A stretch of DNA of 17,886 nt, taken from the NCBI GenBank assembly GCA_965151315.1, contig CBCTZG010000054.1, positions 1 through 17,886 on the forward strand, written 5' to 3'. The notes beneath the pieces were generated by a model, which searched no databases, was not told the origin of the DNA, and saw nothing but the letters and a program-made list of their open reading frames with translations. Positions 8,069 through 15,809 of this stretch are shown piece after piece. Position 1 is the first letter of the stretch. Each line of letters begins with the position of its first letter. The translations under genes and the position numbers were made by a program. The stretch comes from Avimonoglobus sp965151315. GTDB lineage: Bacteria; Bacillota; Clostridia; UBA1381.

Positions 8069-10195
8069 ATGAAACACAAGCTAACATCGATTCTCTTATT
8101 GATCGCCGTCCTGTTCGGCACATTCCCCGCCGGGCCGGCGCTGAGTGCGGATCCCGAGCCGGATCTGGAAAACGATTATACCCTTTTGGACTGGCAGCCG
8201 GTAGGCAGCGCCTACTGGATGAGCACAGAGCCAAACCTCCCCACCCAGCTGATCTCGAAAGCAAACAAGCCTAACGGGACAAACTTTGCGTTATACGTCT
8301 CCTCCGGGAAAATGTTTACCCGGGATGAGATCCCTGCGGGCAGCATCATCGAAATTGACGCCGGCTACCAATACCGGCCGGAGGGCTGGAAGGCCTTAGA
8401 AAAGCAGGACGCCCGTCCAAACAACGTGCAGACCCCCCGTGTCGTCGTAGACGAAGCCTGGTGGGGCGACTATACATACCGGGCCTTCAATATATCCTCG
8501 ACCGCCAATCAAGACATCGGCGGCAACCCGGCGGCGGTAGAGCCCCATTTTCGGATTTACGTCCCCAAGGATCCCGAAAATCCGGATCAAACCCCAACAC
8601 CAACCCCCACCGTCACGCCTACGGAAACACCGGATATAACCCCAACGCCCAATCCCTCCGCGCCGCCCAAAGATCAGCCCCTTAAGATCCTGGCCATCGG
8701 CAACAGCTTCAGCGAAGACGCCATGGCGCATTTATATAATATTGCCACCAGCCTGGGGTATTCGGACGTGGTCTTAGGGAACCTGATGATCGGCGGCTCC
8801 ACCCTGGCGGTCCACGCGGGGCATATGCGCACGGAAAAGGCGCTGCTGGCGGAAGATCCCAATGCAAAGCTGCCTGCGCCGTATACTCTGCAAAAACATG
8901 TGAAGGGTGTGCAAAACAATTATCGTAGGAGTTTAAAAACCGGCATTGAAAACGAGGACTGGGATTTCATCACCCTCCAGCAGGGCAGCGGCTCCAGCGG
9001 CATGCCTGACACTTACGGGGATTTGGATGAATTGGTGGACTATGTTTTACAGTACGCCACCAACCCGGATGTCAAAATCGGCTGGCAGCTGACCTGGGCC
9101 TACCAGCAGGACAGCGGCCACAACGAATTCGGCAACTATAACCGGGATCAGATGACCATGTATAAAAGCATTGTAAACGCTGTGCAGACCAAGGTACTGA
9201 CTAACCCAAGCATTGATTTTGTCATCCCCTCCGGGACTGCCGTCCAGAATGTGCGCACCAGCTATATCGGCGATACCCTGACCCGGGACACCTACCACAT
9301 GAGTTACAACCTGGGCCGCTACATCGTGGGCCTGACCTGGTTCAAGGCCATTACCGGCCAGTCTATTGACGGGATCACCTGGGTGCCCAGCAGCAGCGAT
9401 ATTCCGGAACAGCATTTAAAGGTGGTGAAAGAGGCGGTCAACAATGCCTGCGCCAACCCCTACCAGGTAACGGAATCCAGCTATCCCCCGGGCAGCGTCC
9501 CCACGCCCAAGCCGGAGGTGGACTATTCCCAGTATGAGCTGCTGGATTTTGAAATTGCCGTCAGCGCCTATTGGAACCCGACCCACGCCACCCTGTATAA
9601 CCAGCTGATTACCAAGGATAATGAGCCGGACAAGACCAAGGATAATTTTAAATACTTTATTACCAACACCCAGCGATTCACCCGGGCAGACATCCCGCTG
9701 GGGAGTATCATCGAGGTGGATCCAGGATATCTGTACCGGCCTGACTTCTGGCTGGACGACGGCCGCCAGGCGACCCGCTATCCTAAGGAAGTGGATACCC
9801 AGCGGGTGTATGTGGACGCCGCCTGGTGGGGGGATTACCAGTATCGTTCCTTCAATATTTCCACGGATAACCCCAAGGAAGACATCAGCGGTAAGGCGGA
9901 GGAGGTGCGCCAGCATTTCCGTATCTATGTCCCTAAGCATGCTTATGCCGCGGAAGTAGAGGTCAGCGGCCAGAAAGCCGCCGCCCTATTCTCCAAGCTG
10001 GCGGAAAGCCAGGGTGCGGACGTATTTGCCCTGGCCGTGTATAACGGCAACCAGCTGGTGAAAATCAATACTGTCCAAAAAGAGACTATGCTGTTCGAGG
10101 AAGTTTCCCTGACGGTGGACGGCGTGGAGGACGGGTATACCGTCAAGGCCTTTGTCTGGGACGGCTTTGATACACTGGCGCCCTTGTGCGAATGA
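8069..10195 (+). CDS. secreted SGNH-hydrolase-like protein (DUF4886) with duplicated flanking domain
   Basis: A 708-aa exported protein. A signal peptide (positive KHK, hydrophobic 8-19, likely cleavage after ALSA at 27) is followed by an unnamed domain A (37-167), a Thr/Pro-rich linker (about 174-200), a DUF4886 domain (about 205-470), a second copy of domain A (489-623) and a C-terminal beta-rich tail ending in VKAFVWDGFDTLAPL. The DUF4886 part has the SGNH signature GNSFS with S213 as probable nucleophile and D407-x-x-H410 as the rest of a triad, so an esterase or deacetylase acting on extracellular glycans is plausible. The two A domains share AWWGDY, RSFNIS/RAFNIS, GSIIE and HFRIYVPK and may bind polysaccharide. 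No sortase motif or S-layer repeat is seen, so it is probably released. The start has AAGGAGG seven bases ahead. The gene is flanked by its own promoter and terminator. Substrate unknown. Confidence 0.85.
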   Translation: MKHKLTSILLLIAVLFGTFPAGPALSADPEPDLENDYTLLDWQPVGSAYWMSTEPNLPTQLISKANKPNGTNFALYVSSGKMFTRDEIPAGSIIEIDAGYQYRPEGWKALEKQDARPNNVQTPRVVVDEAWWGDYTYRAFNISSTANQDIGGNPAAVEPHFRIYVPKDPENPDQTPTPTPTVTPTETPDITPTPNPSAPPKDQPLKILAIGNSFSEDAMAHLYNIATSLGYSDVVLGNLMIGGSTLAVHAGHMRTEKALLAEDPNAKLPAPYTLQKHVKGVQNNYRRSLKTGIENEDWDFITLQQGSGSSGMPDTYGDLDELVDYVLQYATNPDVKIGWQLTWAYQQDSGHNEFGNYNRDQMTMYKSIVNAVQTKVLTNPSIDFVIPSGTAVQNVRTSYIGDTLTRDTYHMSYNLGRYIVGLTWFKAITGQSIDGITWVPSSSDIPEQHLKVVKEAVNNACANPYQVTESSYPPGSVPTPKPEVDYSQYELLDFEIAVSAYWNPTHATLYNQLITKDNEPDKTKDNFKYFITNTQRFTRADIPLGSIIEVDPGYLYRPDFWLDDGRQATRYPKEVDTQRVYVDAAWWGDYQYRSFNISTDNPKEDISGKAEEVRQHFRIYVPKHAYAAEVEVSGQKAAALFSKLAESQGADVFALAVYNGNQLVKINTVQKETMLFEEVSLTVDGVEDGYTVKAFVWDGFDTLAPLCE

Positions 10196-10231
10196 TCCCG
10201 CAGAATTTCAATATGTGCATAATGTACATAT

Positions 10232-10270
10232 AAAAAGAATCAGCCTGACTTTACAGGCTGATTCTTTTTT
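10232..10270 (+). terminator. intrinsic terminator after the DUF4886 gene
   Basis: A 16-bp perfect stem (10232-10247 with 10254-10269) has the loop ACTTTA and ends in a T-run. The stem begins with AAAAA, so it would also work on the minus strand. Confidence 0.92.
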
Positions 10271-10340
10271 GCAGATTCAACAAAGATTGGCAGAGTGATT
10301 TGTCGTATTTGCCCTATTTTCAGGAATCCACTCTTTTGAG

Positions 10341-10370
10341 CCGACATTTCTTTTGTATGTCTGGTATGAT
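10341..10370 (+). promoter_or_regulatory. possible promoter of the small helical protein
   Basis: TATGAT (10365-10370) follows CCGACA (10341-10346) at 18 bases. The -10 box is good, the -35 box is weak. It gives a leader of about 25 bases to the start codon at 10402. Confidence 0.45.
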
Positions 10371-10401
10371 TTACAAAACAAATATAAAAGGAGTGTTTTT
10401 C

Positions 10402-10710
10402 ATGGATTCGATTCCACACATTTTAGAACGGCTGGATATGCAGCATATCTGTTCTTTTTTACTGACTGGACAAAAACGCTGTTACCGCCACAGGGCTGAC
10501 TATCAGGCGGAGATAGACGCAGTCTGCAAAGAATTTCTGGAAATGATTGACAATCAATTTACAGACTTATCTGAAAACGACGCGGCAAGCAATCTGTTTG
10601 CAAAACTGGCAGTCACTTTAGAAAACATCTATTTTGAAGTCGGGTTTCGGTGCGGCACCAAACTGATCTTAGAGCTATCCGGCAGCTGGCCCAAGGTAAA
10701 AGCAGACTGA
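10402..10710 (+). CDS. small helical protein, DUF6809-like, function unknown
   Basis: 102 aa, predicted cytosolic and mostly alpha-helical, with no signal peptide, membrane segment or cysteine motif. The layout (an N-terminal helix, a central acidic stretch, and a C-terminal NIYFEVGFRCGTKLILEL helix) resembles the short Firmicutes family DUF6809, whose members end in a GFxxGxxLxLE helix. That assignment is from memory of the pattern and is moderate at best. The start at ATG 10402 has AAAGGAG seven bases ahead. A longer frame from 10300 lies upstream of the likely promoter and has no ribosome binding site. The gene stands alone between two terminators. Function unknown; regulatory or adaptor roles are possible but not shown. 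Confidence 0.7.
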   Translation: MDSIPHILERLDMQHICSFLLTGQKRCYRHRADYQAEIDAVCKEFLEMIDNQFTDLSENDAASNLFAKLAVTLENIYFEVGFRCGTKLILELSGSWPKVKAD

Positions 10711-10720
10711 CCGCCAGCCC

Positions 10721-10790
10721 AAAAATACGCGCGGGGACGGCAGCAGGCCGGATAGGGCTTTCCCCCGGCCGCCGTCCCCGCTTTGGATTT
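10721..10790. terminator. GC-rich convergent terminator
   Basis: An 11-bp stem GCGGGGACGGC / GCCGTCCCCGC (10731-10741 and 10771-10781) continues, after an AGCA bulge, into GGCCGG / CCGGCC. On the minus strand the hairpin is followed by GCGTATTTTT, ending the kinase-like gene. On the plus strand TTTGGATTTT follows, a weaker stop for the small protein gene. Confidence 0.8.
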
Positions 10791-10800
10791 TCCCATACGC

Positions 10801-11400
10801 CTATTCGCATCCAATCGTTTCTGTCTCCCCAAACCGGACGCGGACATAATCCTGCATGAGCCGGACGCATTTTTCACTGCCCAGAATACCGCTGTTAAAG
10901 GATAAGTCATAGTTGGAAGCGTCGTTCCACTTTTGCCCGGTATAGTGCTCGTAATAGCTGCTGCGGCTTTTGTCCTTGGAAAGGATTGCCTGCCGGGCCT
11001 CCTCCGGATTCAGCTCATACAGCCGCATCACCCGTTTCATGCAGTTTTTCAGGGAAGCGTGGATAAATACCCGGATCACTCGGTCCATATCCCGCAGTAT
11101 GTAATCGGCGCACCGGCCTACGATCACGCAGGACTCCTTTTCCGCGATTTCCCGGATAAACGCCGACTGGCTGTTGAACAGCTTATCGTCCGACACAAAC
11201 CCCACTTCCCCGTCCGGGAGGCCGTTCAATGCGAACTGTACGCTTTCATCCCGGCCCAGCAGCAGATCGTCGTCGTCCGCCACAAGGCTGATCAGCTCCC
11301 GGTCGTAAAACCCGATTTTCAGCTGCTTCGCCAGTAGTTTGCCGATATACCGGCCGCCGCTGCCGTATCCCCTGCTGATGGTGATCACATAATTTTTCAC
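10801..11400 (-). CDS. cytidylate kinase-like protein (Cytidylate_kin2 family)
   Basis: 199 aa, P-loop kinase of the AAK_33/Cytidylate_kin2 family (PF13189), common in Clostridia beside or instead of the classical Cmk. The N-terminus reads ITISRGYGSGG (residues 6-16), the family's glycine-rich nucleotide loop, which lacks the usual GKS/T. VIVGRCADYIL around 95-110 and the C-terminal YDLSFNSG are also typical. The substrate is uncertain: CMP/dCMP kinase by family name, but few members have been tested. The GTG at 11400 is chosen because GGAGG lies eight bases ahead. The in-frame ATG at 11415 would overlap this ribosome binding site. No convincing promoter was found; a TTGACG on the minus strand near 11510 is a weak candidate. 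The gene is divergent from the purine operon. Confidence 0.85.
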   Translation of the reverse strand: MKNYVITISRGYGSGGRYIGKLLAKQLKIGFYDRELISLVADDDDLLLGRDESVQFALNGLPDGEVGFVSDDKLFNSQSAFIREIAEKESCVIVGRCADYILRDMDRVIRVFIHASLKNCMKRVMRLYELNPEEARQAILSKDKSRSSYYEHYTGQKWNDASNYDLSFNSGILGSEKCVRLMQDYVRVRFGETETIGCE

Positions 11401-11547
11401 ACAAACCGCCTCCATTCCCAAGATTTTATTGCAAACAATCCCTCAATAGATATTTACCCACGTTTGGGACATATTAAACAAATATTTTTCTTTTTTCCCG
11501 ATTCTGCCGTCAAAGCGTAAAAAAATCCGCCTATTGGGAAATTCCCC

Positions 11548-11576
11548 TTGTTTCGTGCCGGAATTTGGTATATAAT
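11548..11576 (+). promoter_or_regulatory. promoter of the purine operon
   Basis: TTGTTT (11548-11553), 17-base spacer and perfect TATAAT (11571-11576). The leader of about 50 bases holds only a small hairpin GGCCG/CGGCC (11592-11605) before the purE ribosome binding site. No guanine/PRPP riboswitch core or PurR box was recognised, so the regulation of this operon is not visible here. Confidence 0.8.
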
Positions 11577-11631
11577 AGAGAATGTAATACTGGCCGTTTG
11601 CGGCCTAATGGAAATTTTAGGAGGTAATAAA

Positions 11632-12135
11632 ATGGCAAATCCAAAGGTTGCGATCGTAATGGGAAGCGATTCCGATTTTGAAAAGCTCAAGGGCTGTATC
11701 CGTGTGCTGAAAAGCTTTCAGATCGACGTGGACGTAAACGTGATCTCCGCCCACCGGACGCCGGCGCAGGCGGAAGAATTCGCGAAAAACGCGGAGAAAA
11801 ACGGCATTGAGATTATCCTGGCGGCGGCGGGCAAGGCGGCGCATTTAGGCGGCGTTTTGGCGGCGTTTACCACCCTGCCGGTGATCGGCATCCCCATCAA
11901 GTCCTCCACTATGGACGGCATGGACTCCCTGTTATCTATGGTGCAGATGCCCAAGGGCATCCCCGTCGCTACGGTAGCCATTGACGGCGGCGACAACGCC
12001 GGCATCCTGGCCGCGCAGATACTGTCCCTCAAATACGATTATTTAAAGGACATGCTCAAGGCCTTTAAACAGCAGATGGCCGACGAGGTCATGGCAAAGA
12101 ACGAAAAAATCAAGGCGGAAGCCGCAAATCTTTAA
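11632..12135 (+). CDS. purE: AIR carboxylase / N5-CAIR mutase, PurE
   Basis: 167 aa. Interconverts carboxylated aminoimidazole ribonucleotides in purine synthesis: N5-CAIR to CAIR (class I, needs PurK) or AIR plus CO2 to CAIR (class II). The phosphate-binding GSDSD (11-15) and SAHRTP with H41 as catalytic base resemble class I. The second loop reads AAAGKAAHLGG (65-74) where class I usually has GGAAHLPG. MDGMDSLLSMVQMP is conserved. ATG 11632 has AGGAGG seven bases ahead; the frame extends upstream into the promoter and that part is not coding. It is the first gene of the purine operon, with no purK next to it. The annotation is certain; class is not. Confidence 0.95.
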   Translation: MANPKVAIVMGSDSDFEKLKGCIRVLKSFQIDVDVNVISAHRTPAQAEEFAKNAEKNGIEIILAAAGKAAHLGGVLAAFTTLPVIGIPIKSSTMDGMDSLLSMVQMPKGIPVATVAIDGGDNAGILAAQILSLKYDYLKDMLKAFKQQMADEVMAKNEKIKAEAANL

Positions 12136-12151
12136 TTTTGGAGGAACAACC

Positions 12152-13186
12152 ATGAGCAACGCGTATAAGCAGGCCGGAGTGGATGTGGAAGCAGGCTACG
12201 AGTCTGTCCGGCTGATCAAAGAGCATGTAAAAAAGACGTTTATCGACGGGGTTTTAGGCGGGATCGGCGGTTTCGGCGGCTTGTTTGAGATCCCCAAGGG
12301 CTACGAAAACCCAGTGCTGGTGTCCGGCACCGACGGGGTCGGCACAAAGCTGCGGATTGCATTTTTGATGGATAGGCACGATACCATCGGCCAGGACTGC
12401 GTAGCCATGTGCGTCAACGACGTGGCCTGCTCCGGAGCCAAGCCCTTATTCTTTTTGGATTATCTGGCCGTGGGCAAAAACTATCCGGAAAAGGTGGCCC
12501 AAATCGTAAAAGGTGTGTCTGACGGCTGTGTGCTGGCCGGCTGCGCCTTAGTAGGCGGCGAAACAGCAGAAATGCCGGGGTTTTATCCGGCAGATGAATA
12601 CGACTTGGCGGGCTTTTCTGTCGGCATTGTCGAAAAGGCAAAGATCACCGACGGGCAAAACGCTAAGGCCGGCGACGTTTTGGTAGGCATTGCCTCCAGC
12701 GGGATCCATTCCAACGGCTACTCTTTGGTGCGGAAAATTTTCGATTTAAATTCGGATAAAGCGGCGGATATCCTGCATACATATTCCGATCCGCTTGGAA
12801 AGACGATCGGCGAGGAGCTGCTGACGCCCACAAAAATTTATGTGAAGCCCCTGTTAAAGCTGATTGAAAAAGTAGGTATCCACACCGTTTCCCATATTAC
12901 CGGCGGCGGCTTTATTGAAAATGTACCCCGGATGCTGCCGGAGAATCTCCGGGCACGGATCCATAAGGGCACCTGGGACGTCCTCCCCATTTTCAGCCTG
13001 ATGCAGGAAATGGCGGGGATCCCGGAACGGGATATGTACAACACCTTCAACATGGGCATCGGCATGATCGTCGCCGTAGACCCCGACAAGGCCCAGAAGG
13101 CTGTCCATGTATTGGAAGAAGCTGGGGAAAAGGCGTATATCATCGGCGAGCTGGTTCCCGGCGAAAACGGCGTAGATATTTTATAG
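12152..13186 (+). CDS. purM: phosphoribosylformylglycinamidine cyclo-ligase (AIR synthetase)
   Basis: 344 aa, usual length. Uses ATP to close the imidazole ring of FGAM, giving AIR. Glycine-rich GGIGGFGGLFE (36-46), the SGTDGVGTK motif (58-66) and the central GLVGGETAEMPGFY-type segment (read here as ALVGGETAEMPGFY) are typical of the PurM/ThiL superfamily, as is THTVSHITGGGF-like sequence near 245. ATG 12152 follows GGAGG by seven bases and the purE stop by 16 bases. Its product is the substrate for PurE directly upstream. Confidence 0.98.
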   Translation: MSNAYKQAGVDVEAGYESVRLIKEHVKKTFIDGVLGGIGGFGGLFEIPKGYENPVLVSGTDGVGTKLRIAFLMDRHDTIGQDCVAMCVNDVACSGAKPLFFLDYLAVGKNYPEKVAQIVKGVSDGCVLAGCALVGGETAEMPGFYPADEYDLAGFSVGIVEKAKITDGQNAKAGDVLVGIASSGIHSNGYSLVRKIFDLNSDKAADILHTYSDPLGKTIGEELLTPTKIYVKPLLKLIEKVGIHTVSHITGGGFIENVPRMLPENLRARIHKGTWDVLPIFSLMQEMAGIPERDMYNTFNMGIGMIVAVDPDKAQKAVHVLEEAGEKAYIIGELVPGENGVDIL

Positions 13187-13196
13187 GAGGCGGATT

Positions 13197-13802
13197 ATGG
13201 TCAAAATCGGCGTTTTAGTTTCCGGCGGCGGCACCAATCTGCAAGCCCTCATCGACGCGGAAAACAGCGGCATAATCCAGCACGGCAAAATCGTCACGGT
13301 CGTTTCCAGCAAGCCCAGCGTTTACGCCCTGGAGCGGGCGGAAAAGGCGGGGATTCCCGCCGCGGTCATTTGCAAAAAGGACTTTGCCGACGGCGCCGCT
13401 TACGACAAAGCCCTCTGCGCCCATATGCAGGCGGCCGGGGTGGAGCTTATTGTACTGGCCGGATTTTTAACCATTTTAGGGGATGATATCCTCCGAGTCT
13501 ACAAAAACCGGATCATCAACATCCATCCGTCTCTGATCCCATCCTTCTGCGGCGACGGCTTTTATGGTCTGAAGGTGCACCAGGCCGCTTTGGATTACGG
13601 GGTCAAGGTCACCGGCGCTACGGCCCATTTCGTAAACGAGGTTACCGACGGCGGGAAAATCATCCTGCAAAAGGCGGTATACATCCAGCCTGGGGATACC
13701 GCCCAAACCCTGCAAAAACGGGTTATGGAGGAAGCGGAATGGGAAATCCTGCCCAAGGCCGTGGAGCTTTTCTGCGCGGGAAAACTCCAAAATCAGGAAT
13801 AA
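13197..13802 (+). CDS. purN: phosphoribosylglycinamide formyltransferase, folate-dependent
   Basis: 201 aa. Transfers the formyl group of 10-formyl-tetrahydrofolate to GAR. N-terminal VLVSGGGTNLQAL (7-18), and the catalytic trio N108, H110 (NIHPSLIP) and D151 (NEVTDGGKI) correspond to N106, H108 and D144 of the E. coli enzyme. The loop after HPSLIPSF contains CGDGFYGLKVH, slightly longer than the Gram-negative form. ATG 13197 is served by AGGAGG that overlaps the purM stop codon, so the two are closely coupled. Confidence 0.97.
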   Translation: MVKIGVLVSGGGTNLQALIDAENSGIIQHGKIVTVVSSKPSVYALERAEKAGIPAAVICKKDFADGAAYDKALCAHMQAAGVELIVLAGFLTILGDDILRVYKNRIINIHPSLIPSFCGDGFYGLKVHQAALDYGVKVTGATAHFVNEVTDGGKIILQKAVYIQPGDTAQTLQKRVMEEAEWEILPKAVELFCAGKLQNQE

Positions 13803-13835
13803 TCCCCGCTGTTATTTTACACACTAAGAAAAAAT

Positions 13836-13858
13836 ACCGCAGGGTTTACTGCTGCGGT
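13836..13858 (+). other. intergenic hairpin between purN and purO
   Basis: A 7-bp stem ACCGCAG / CTGCGGT with a 9-base loop lies in the 82-base gap, the longest gap in the operon. No T-run follows on the plus strand, so it is not a normal terminator. It ends 14 bases before the purO ribosome binding site and may stabilise or process the transcript. Confidence 0.5.
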
Positions 13859-13884
13859 GAGAAACCATGTTTAGGAGGCTTATT

Positions 13885-14604
13885 ATGGAAAAAATTGCAT
13901 TGGAACAGGAACTCAGACAAAACACCTACCCAGGCCGGGGCATTATCTTGGGGAAATCCGCCGACGGCAAATCGGCGGTTATGGCATATTTCATCATGGG
14001 CCGGAGCCAGAACAGCCGGAACCGGATTTTTGTGGAGGACGGCGACGGTATTCGTACCCAGGCCTTTGATCCCTCCAAGCTGGAGGATCCCAGCCTGATT
14101 ATTTACGCGCCGGTACGGGTTTTAGGCAATAAAACCATTGTTACCAACGGCGACCAGACCGATACGATCTACGACCTGATGAACCAGCAGCTGACCTTTG
14201 AGCAGGCCCTCAGGACCCGGGAGTTTGAGCCCGACGCCCCCAACTACACCCCCAGGATTTCCGGGATTGTTAAGACTGGAAACGGCAAAATGAGCTATGC
14301 CCTGTCGATTTTAAAAAGCGCCAACGGGAACCCCGAATCCTGCCAGCGGTTTACCTTTTCCTATAAAGCGCCGGTAGCCGGCGAAGGGCATTTTATCCAC
14401 ACCTATCAGTGTGACGGCGACCCTCTGCCCAGCTTTACAGGCGAGCCCAGGCTGGTGGATATTTCCGGCGATATCCAGGAATTTTCCCAGCGTGTGTGGG
14501 ATTCCCTGAACGAAGAAAACAAGGTTTCCCTGTTCGTCCGGTATCTGGACTTAGAAACGGAAAAGACCCAGACTGTGATCTTAAATAAAAACCAATTAGC
14601 ATAG
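13885..14604 (+). CDS. purO: IMP cyclohydrolase, PurO-type
   Basis: 239 aa, family PF07826. Catalyses the last step of purine synthesis, FAICAR to IMP with loss of water. In most bacteria this activity is the MGS-like domain of bifunctional PurH. Here a stand-alone protein of the type first described in archaea is used. Recognisable features are the N-terminal NTYPGRGI (13-20), YFIMGRSQNSRNR (35-47), and the later TGNGKMSY and THTYQCDGD-like segments (read here as HTYQCDGDPLPSF). ATG 13885 has AGGAGG six bases ahead; the frame upstream of it is not used. It sits directly before the AICAR transformylase gene, so the pair replaces PurH. Confidence 0.9.
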   Translation: MEKIALEQELRQNTYPGRGIILGKSADGKSAVMAYFIMGRSQNSRNRIFVEDGDGIRTQAFDPSKLEDPSLIIYAPVRVLGNKTIVTNGDQTDTIYDLMNQQLTFEQALRTREFEPDAPNYTPRISGIVKTGNGKMSYALSILKSANGNPESCQRFTFSYKAPVAGEGHFIHTYQCDGDPLPSFTGEPRLVDISGDIQEFSQRVWDSLNEENKVSLFVRYLDLETEKTQTVILNKNQLA

Positions 14605-14619
14605 AGGAGTGGGAATGTG

Positions 14620-15792
14620 ATGAAGGAAATGGAACTGAAATACGGCTGTAATCCAAACCAAAAGCCATCCAAAATTTTTGTTGAAACCGGAGAACTGCCT
14701 ATCGAGGTATTAAACGGCCGCCCCGGTTACATAAACCTGCTAGACGCGTTCAACGGCTGGCAGCTGGTCCGTGAGCTGAAGAACGCCACCGGCCTGCCGG
14801 CGGCTACGTCGTTTAAGCATGTATCCCCCGCCGGTGCCGCTGTGGGTCTGCCGCTAAGCGAGACCCTGCAAAAGATCTATTTTGTGGATGATTTAGAGCT
14901 TTCCCCCTTGGCCTGCGCCTACGCCCGGGCGAGAGGCGCGGACAGAATGTCCTCCTACGGCGATTTTATCGCCCTTTCGGACTGCTGCGACGCGCCCACG
15001 GCAAAAATGATCCAGCGGGAGGTTTCCGACGGCATTATCGCCCCGGACTATACCCCAGAGGCGCTAGAAATTTTAAAGTCCAAGCGCAAGGGCACCTATA
15101 ATATCATCAAAATTGATCCCAGCTTTGTGCCTGATCCCATTGAGCGCAAGCAGGTGTTTGGCATTACCTTTGAGCAGGGACGGAATAATCTGGAAATCAA
15201 TACCGGCCTTTTAGCCAATGTGGTGACAGAAAAGAAAGATCTTCCTGCGGACGCCAAGCGGGATATGCTGATTTCCCTGATTACCTTAAAATACACCCAG
15301 TCCAACAGCGTCTGCTATGTGAAAGACGGCCAAGCTATCGGCATCGGCGCCGGGCAGCAGTCCCGGATCCACTGCACCCGTCTGGCAGGCAATAAAGCGG
15401 ACATCTGGTGGCTCCGGCAGGCGCCCCAGGTACTGGGCCTGCAGTTTGTCGACGGCATCCGCCGGGCCGACCGGGACAACGCCATTGACGTATACATCTC
15501 CGATGAATATATGGATGTTCTGGCAGACGGCGCCTGGGAAAATATTTTCAAAGTGAAGCCGCCGGTATTTGCTAAGGAAGAACAAAAGGCCTGGCTTGCC
15601 AAAAATACCAACGTAACCTTAGGGTCTGACGCCTTCTTCCCCTTCGGCGACAACGTAGAGCGGGCTCACAAAAGCGGCGTGGCCTATATCGCTCAGCCCG
15701 GCGGCTCCATCCGGGACGACAACGTTATCGAAGCCTGCAATAAATACGGCATCGCTATGGCGTTTACAGGCATCCGCCTGTTCCATCATTGA
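14620..15792 (+). CDS. purV: AICAR formyltransferase, stand-alone (PurH C-terminal domain homologue)
   Basis: 390 aa. Transfers a formyl group from 10-formyl-tetrahydrofolate to AICAR, giving FAICAR. It corresponds to the AICARFT part of PurH alone; the N-terminal MGS-like cyclohydrolase domain (about 200 aa) is missing, and the protein begins at YGCNPNQKPS. The catalytic Lys-His pair is K66-H67 in FKHVSPAGAAVG, followed by RGADRMSSYGDFIALSD and, towards the C-terminus, GSDAFFPFGDNVERA and QPGGSIRDD. The start is either ATG 14620 or GTG 14617; both use GAGGAG at 14604-14609. The gene follows purO by 12-15 bases. The symbol purV has been used for this free-standing form; many annotations write purH. 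Confidence 0.93.
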   Translation: MKEMELKYGCNPNQKPSKIFVETGELPIEVLNGRPGYINLLDAFNGWQLVRELKNATGLPAATSFKHVSPAGAAVGLPLSETLQKIYFVDDLELSPLACAYARARGADRMSSYGDFIALSDCCDAPTAKMIQREVSDGIIAPDYTPEALEILKSKRKGTYNIIKIDPSFVPDPIERKQVFGITFEQGRNNLEINTGLLANVVTEKKDLPADAKRDMLISLITLKYTQSNSVCYVKDGQAIGIGAGQQSRIHCTRLAGNKADIWWLRQAPQVLGLQFVDGIRRADRDNAIDVYISDEYMDVLADGAWENIFKVKPPVFAKEEQKAWLAKNTNVTLGSDAFFPFGDNVERAHKSGVAYIAQPGGSIRDDNVIEACNKYGIAMAFTGIRLFHH

Positions 15793-15809
15793 TACAGGAG
15801 GAACACAGT

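Noticed and set aside
10300..10401. N-terminal extension of the small helical protein
   Set aside because: It covers the probable promoter, and the ATG at 10402 has a good AAAGGAG in front.
10731..10781. tRNA or small structured RNA
   Set aside because: The long GC-rich stem has no cloverleaf or TTC arm and sits exactly between two converging genes, as a terminator would.
11577..11631. Possible purine or PRPP riboswitch before purE
   Set aside because: The leader is about 50 bases with one 5-bp hairpin; neither the conserved guanine riboswitch core nor a terminator is present.
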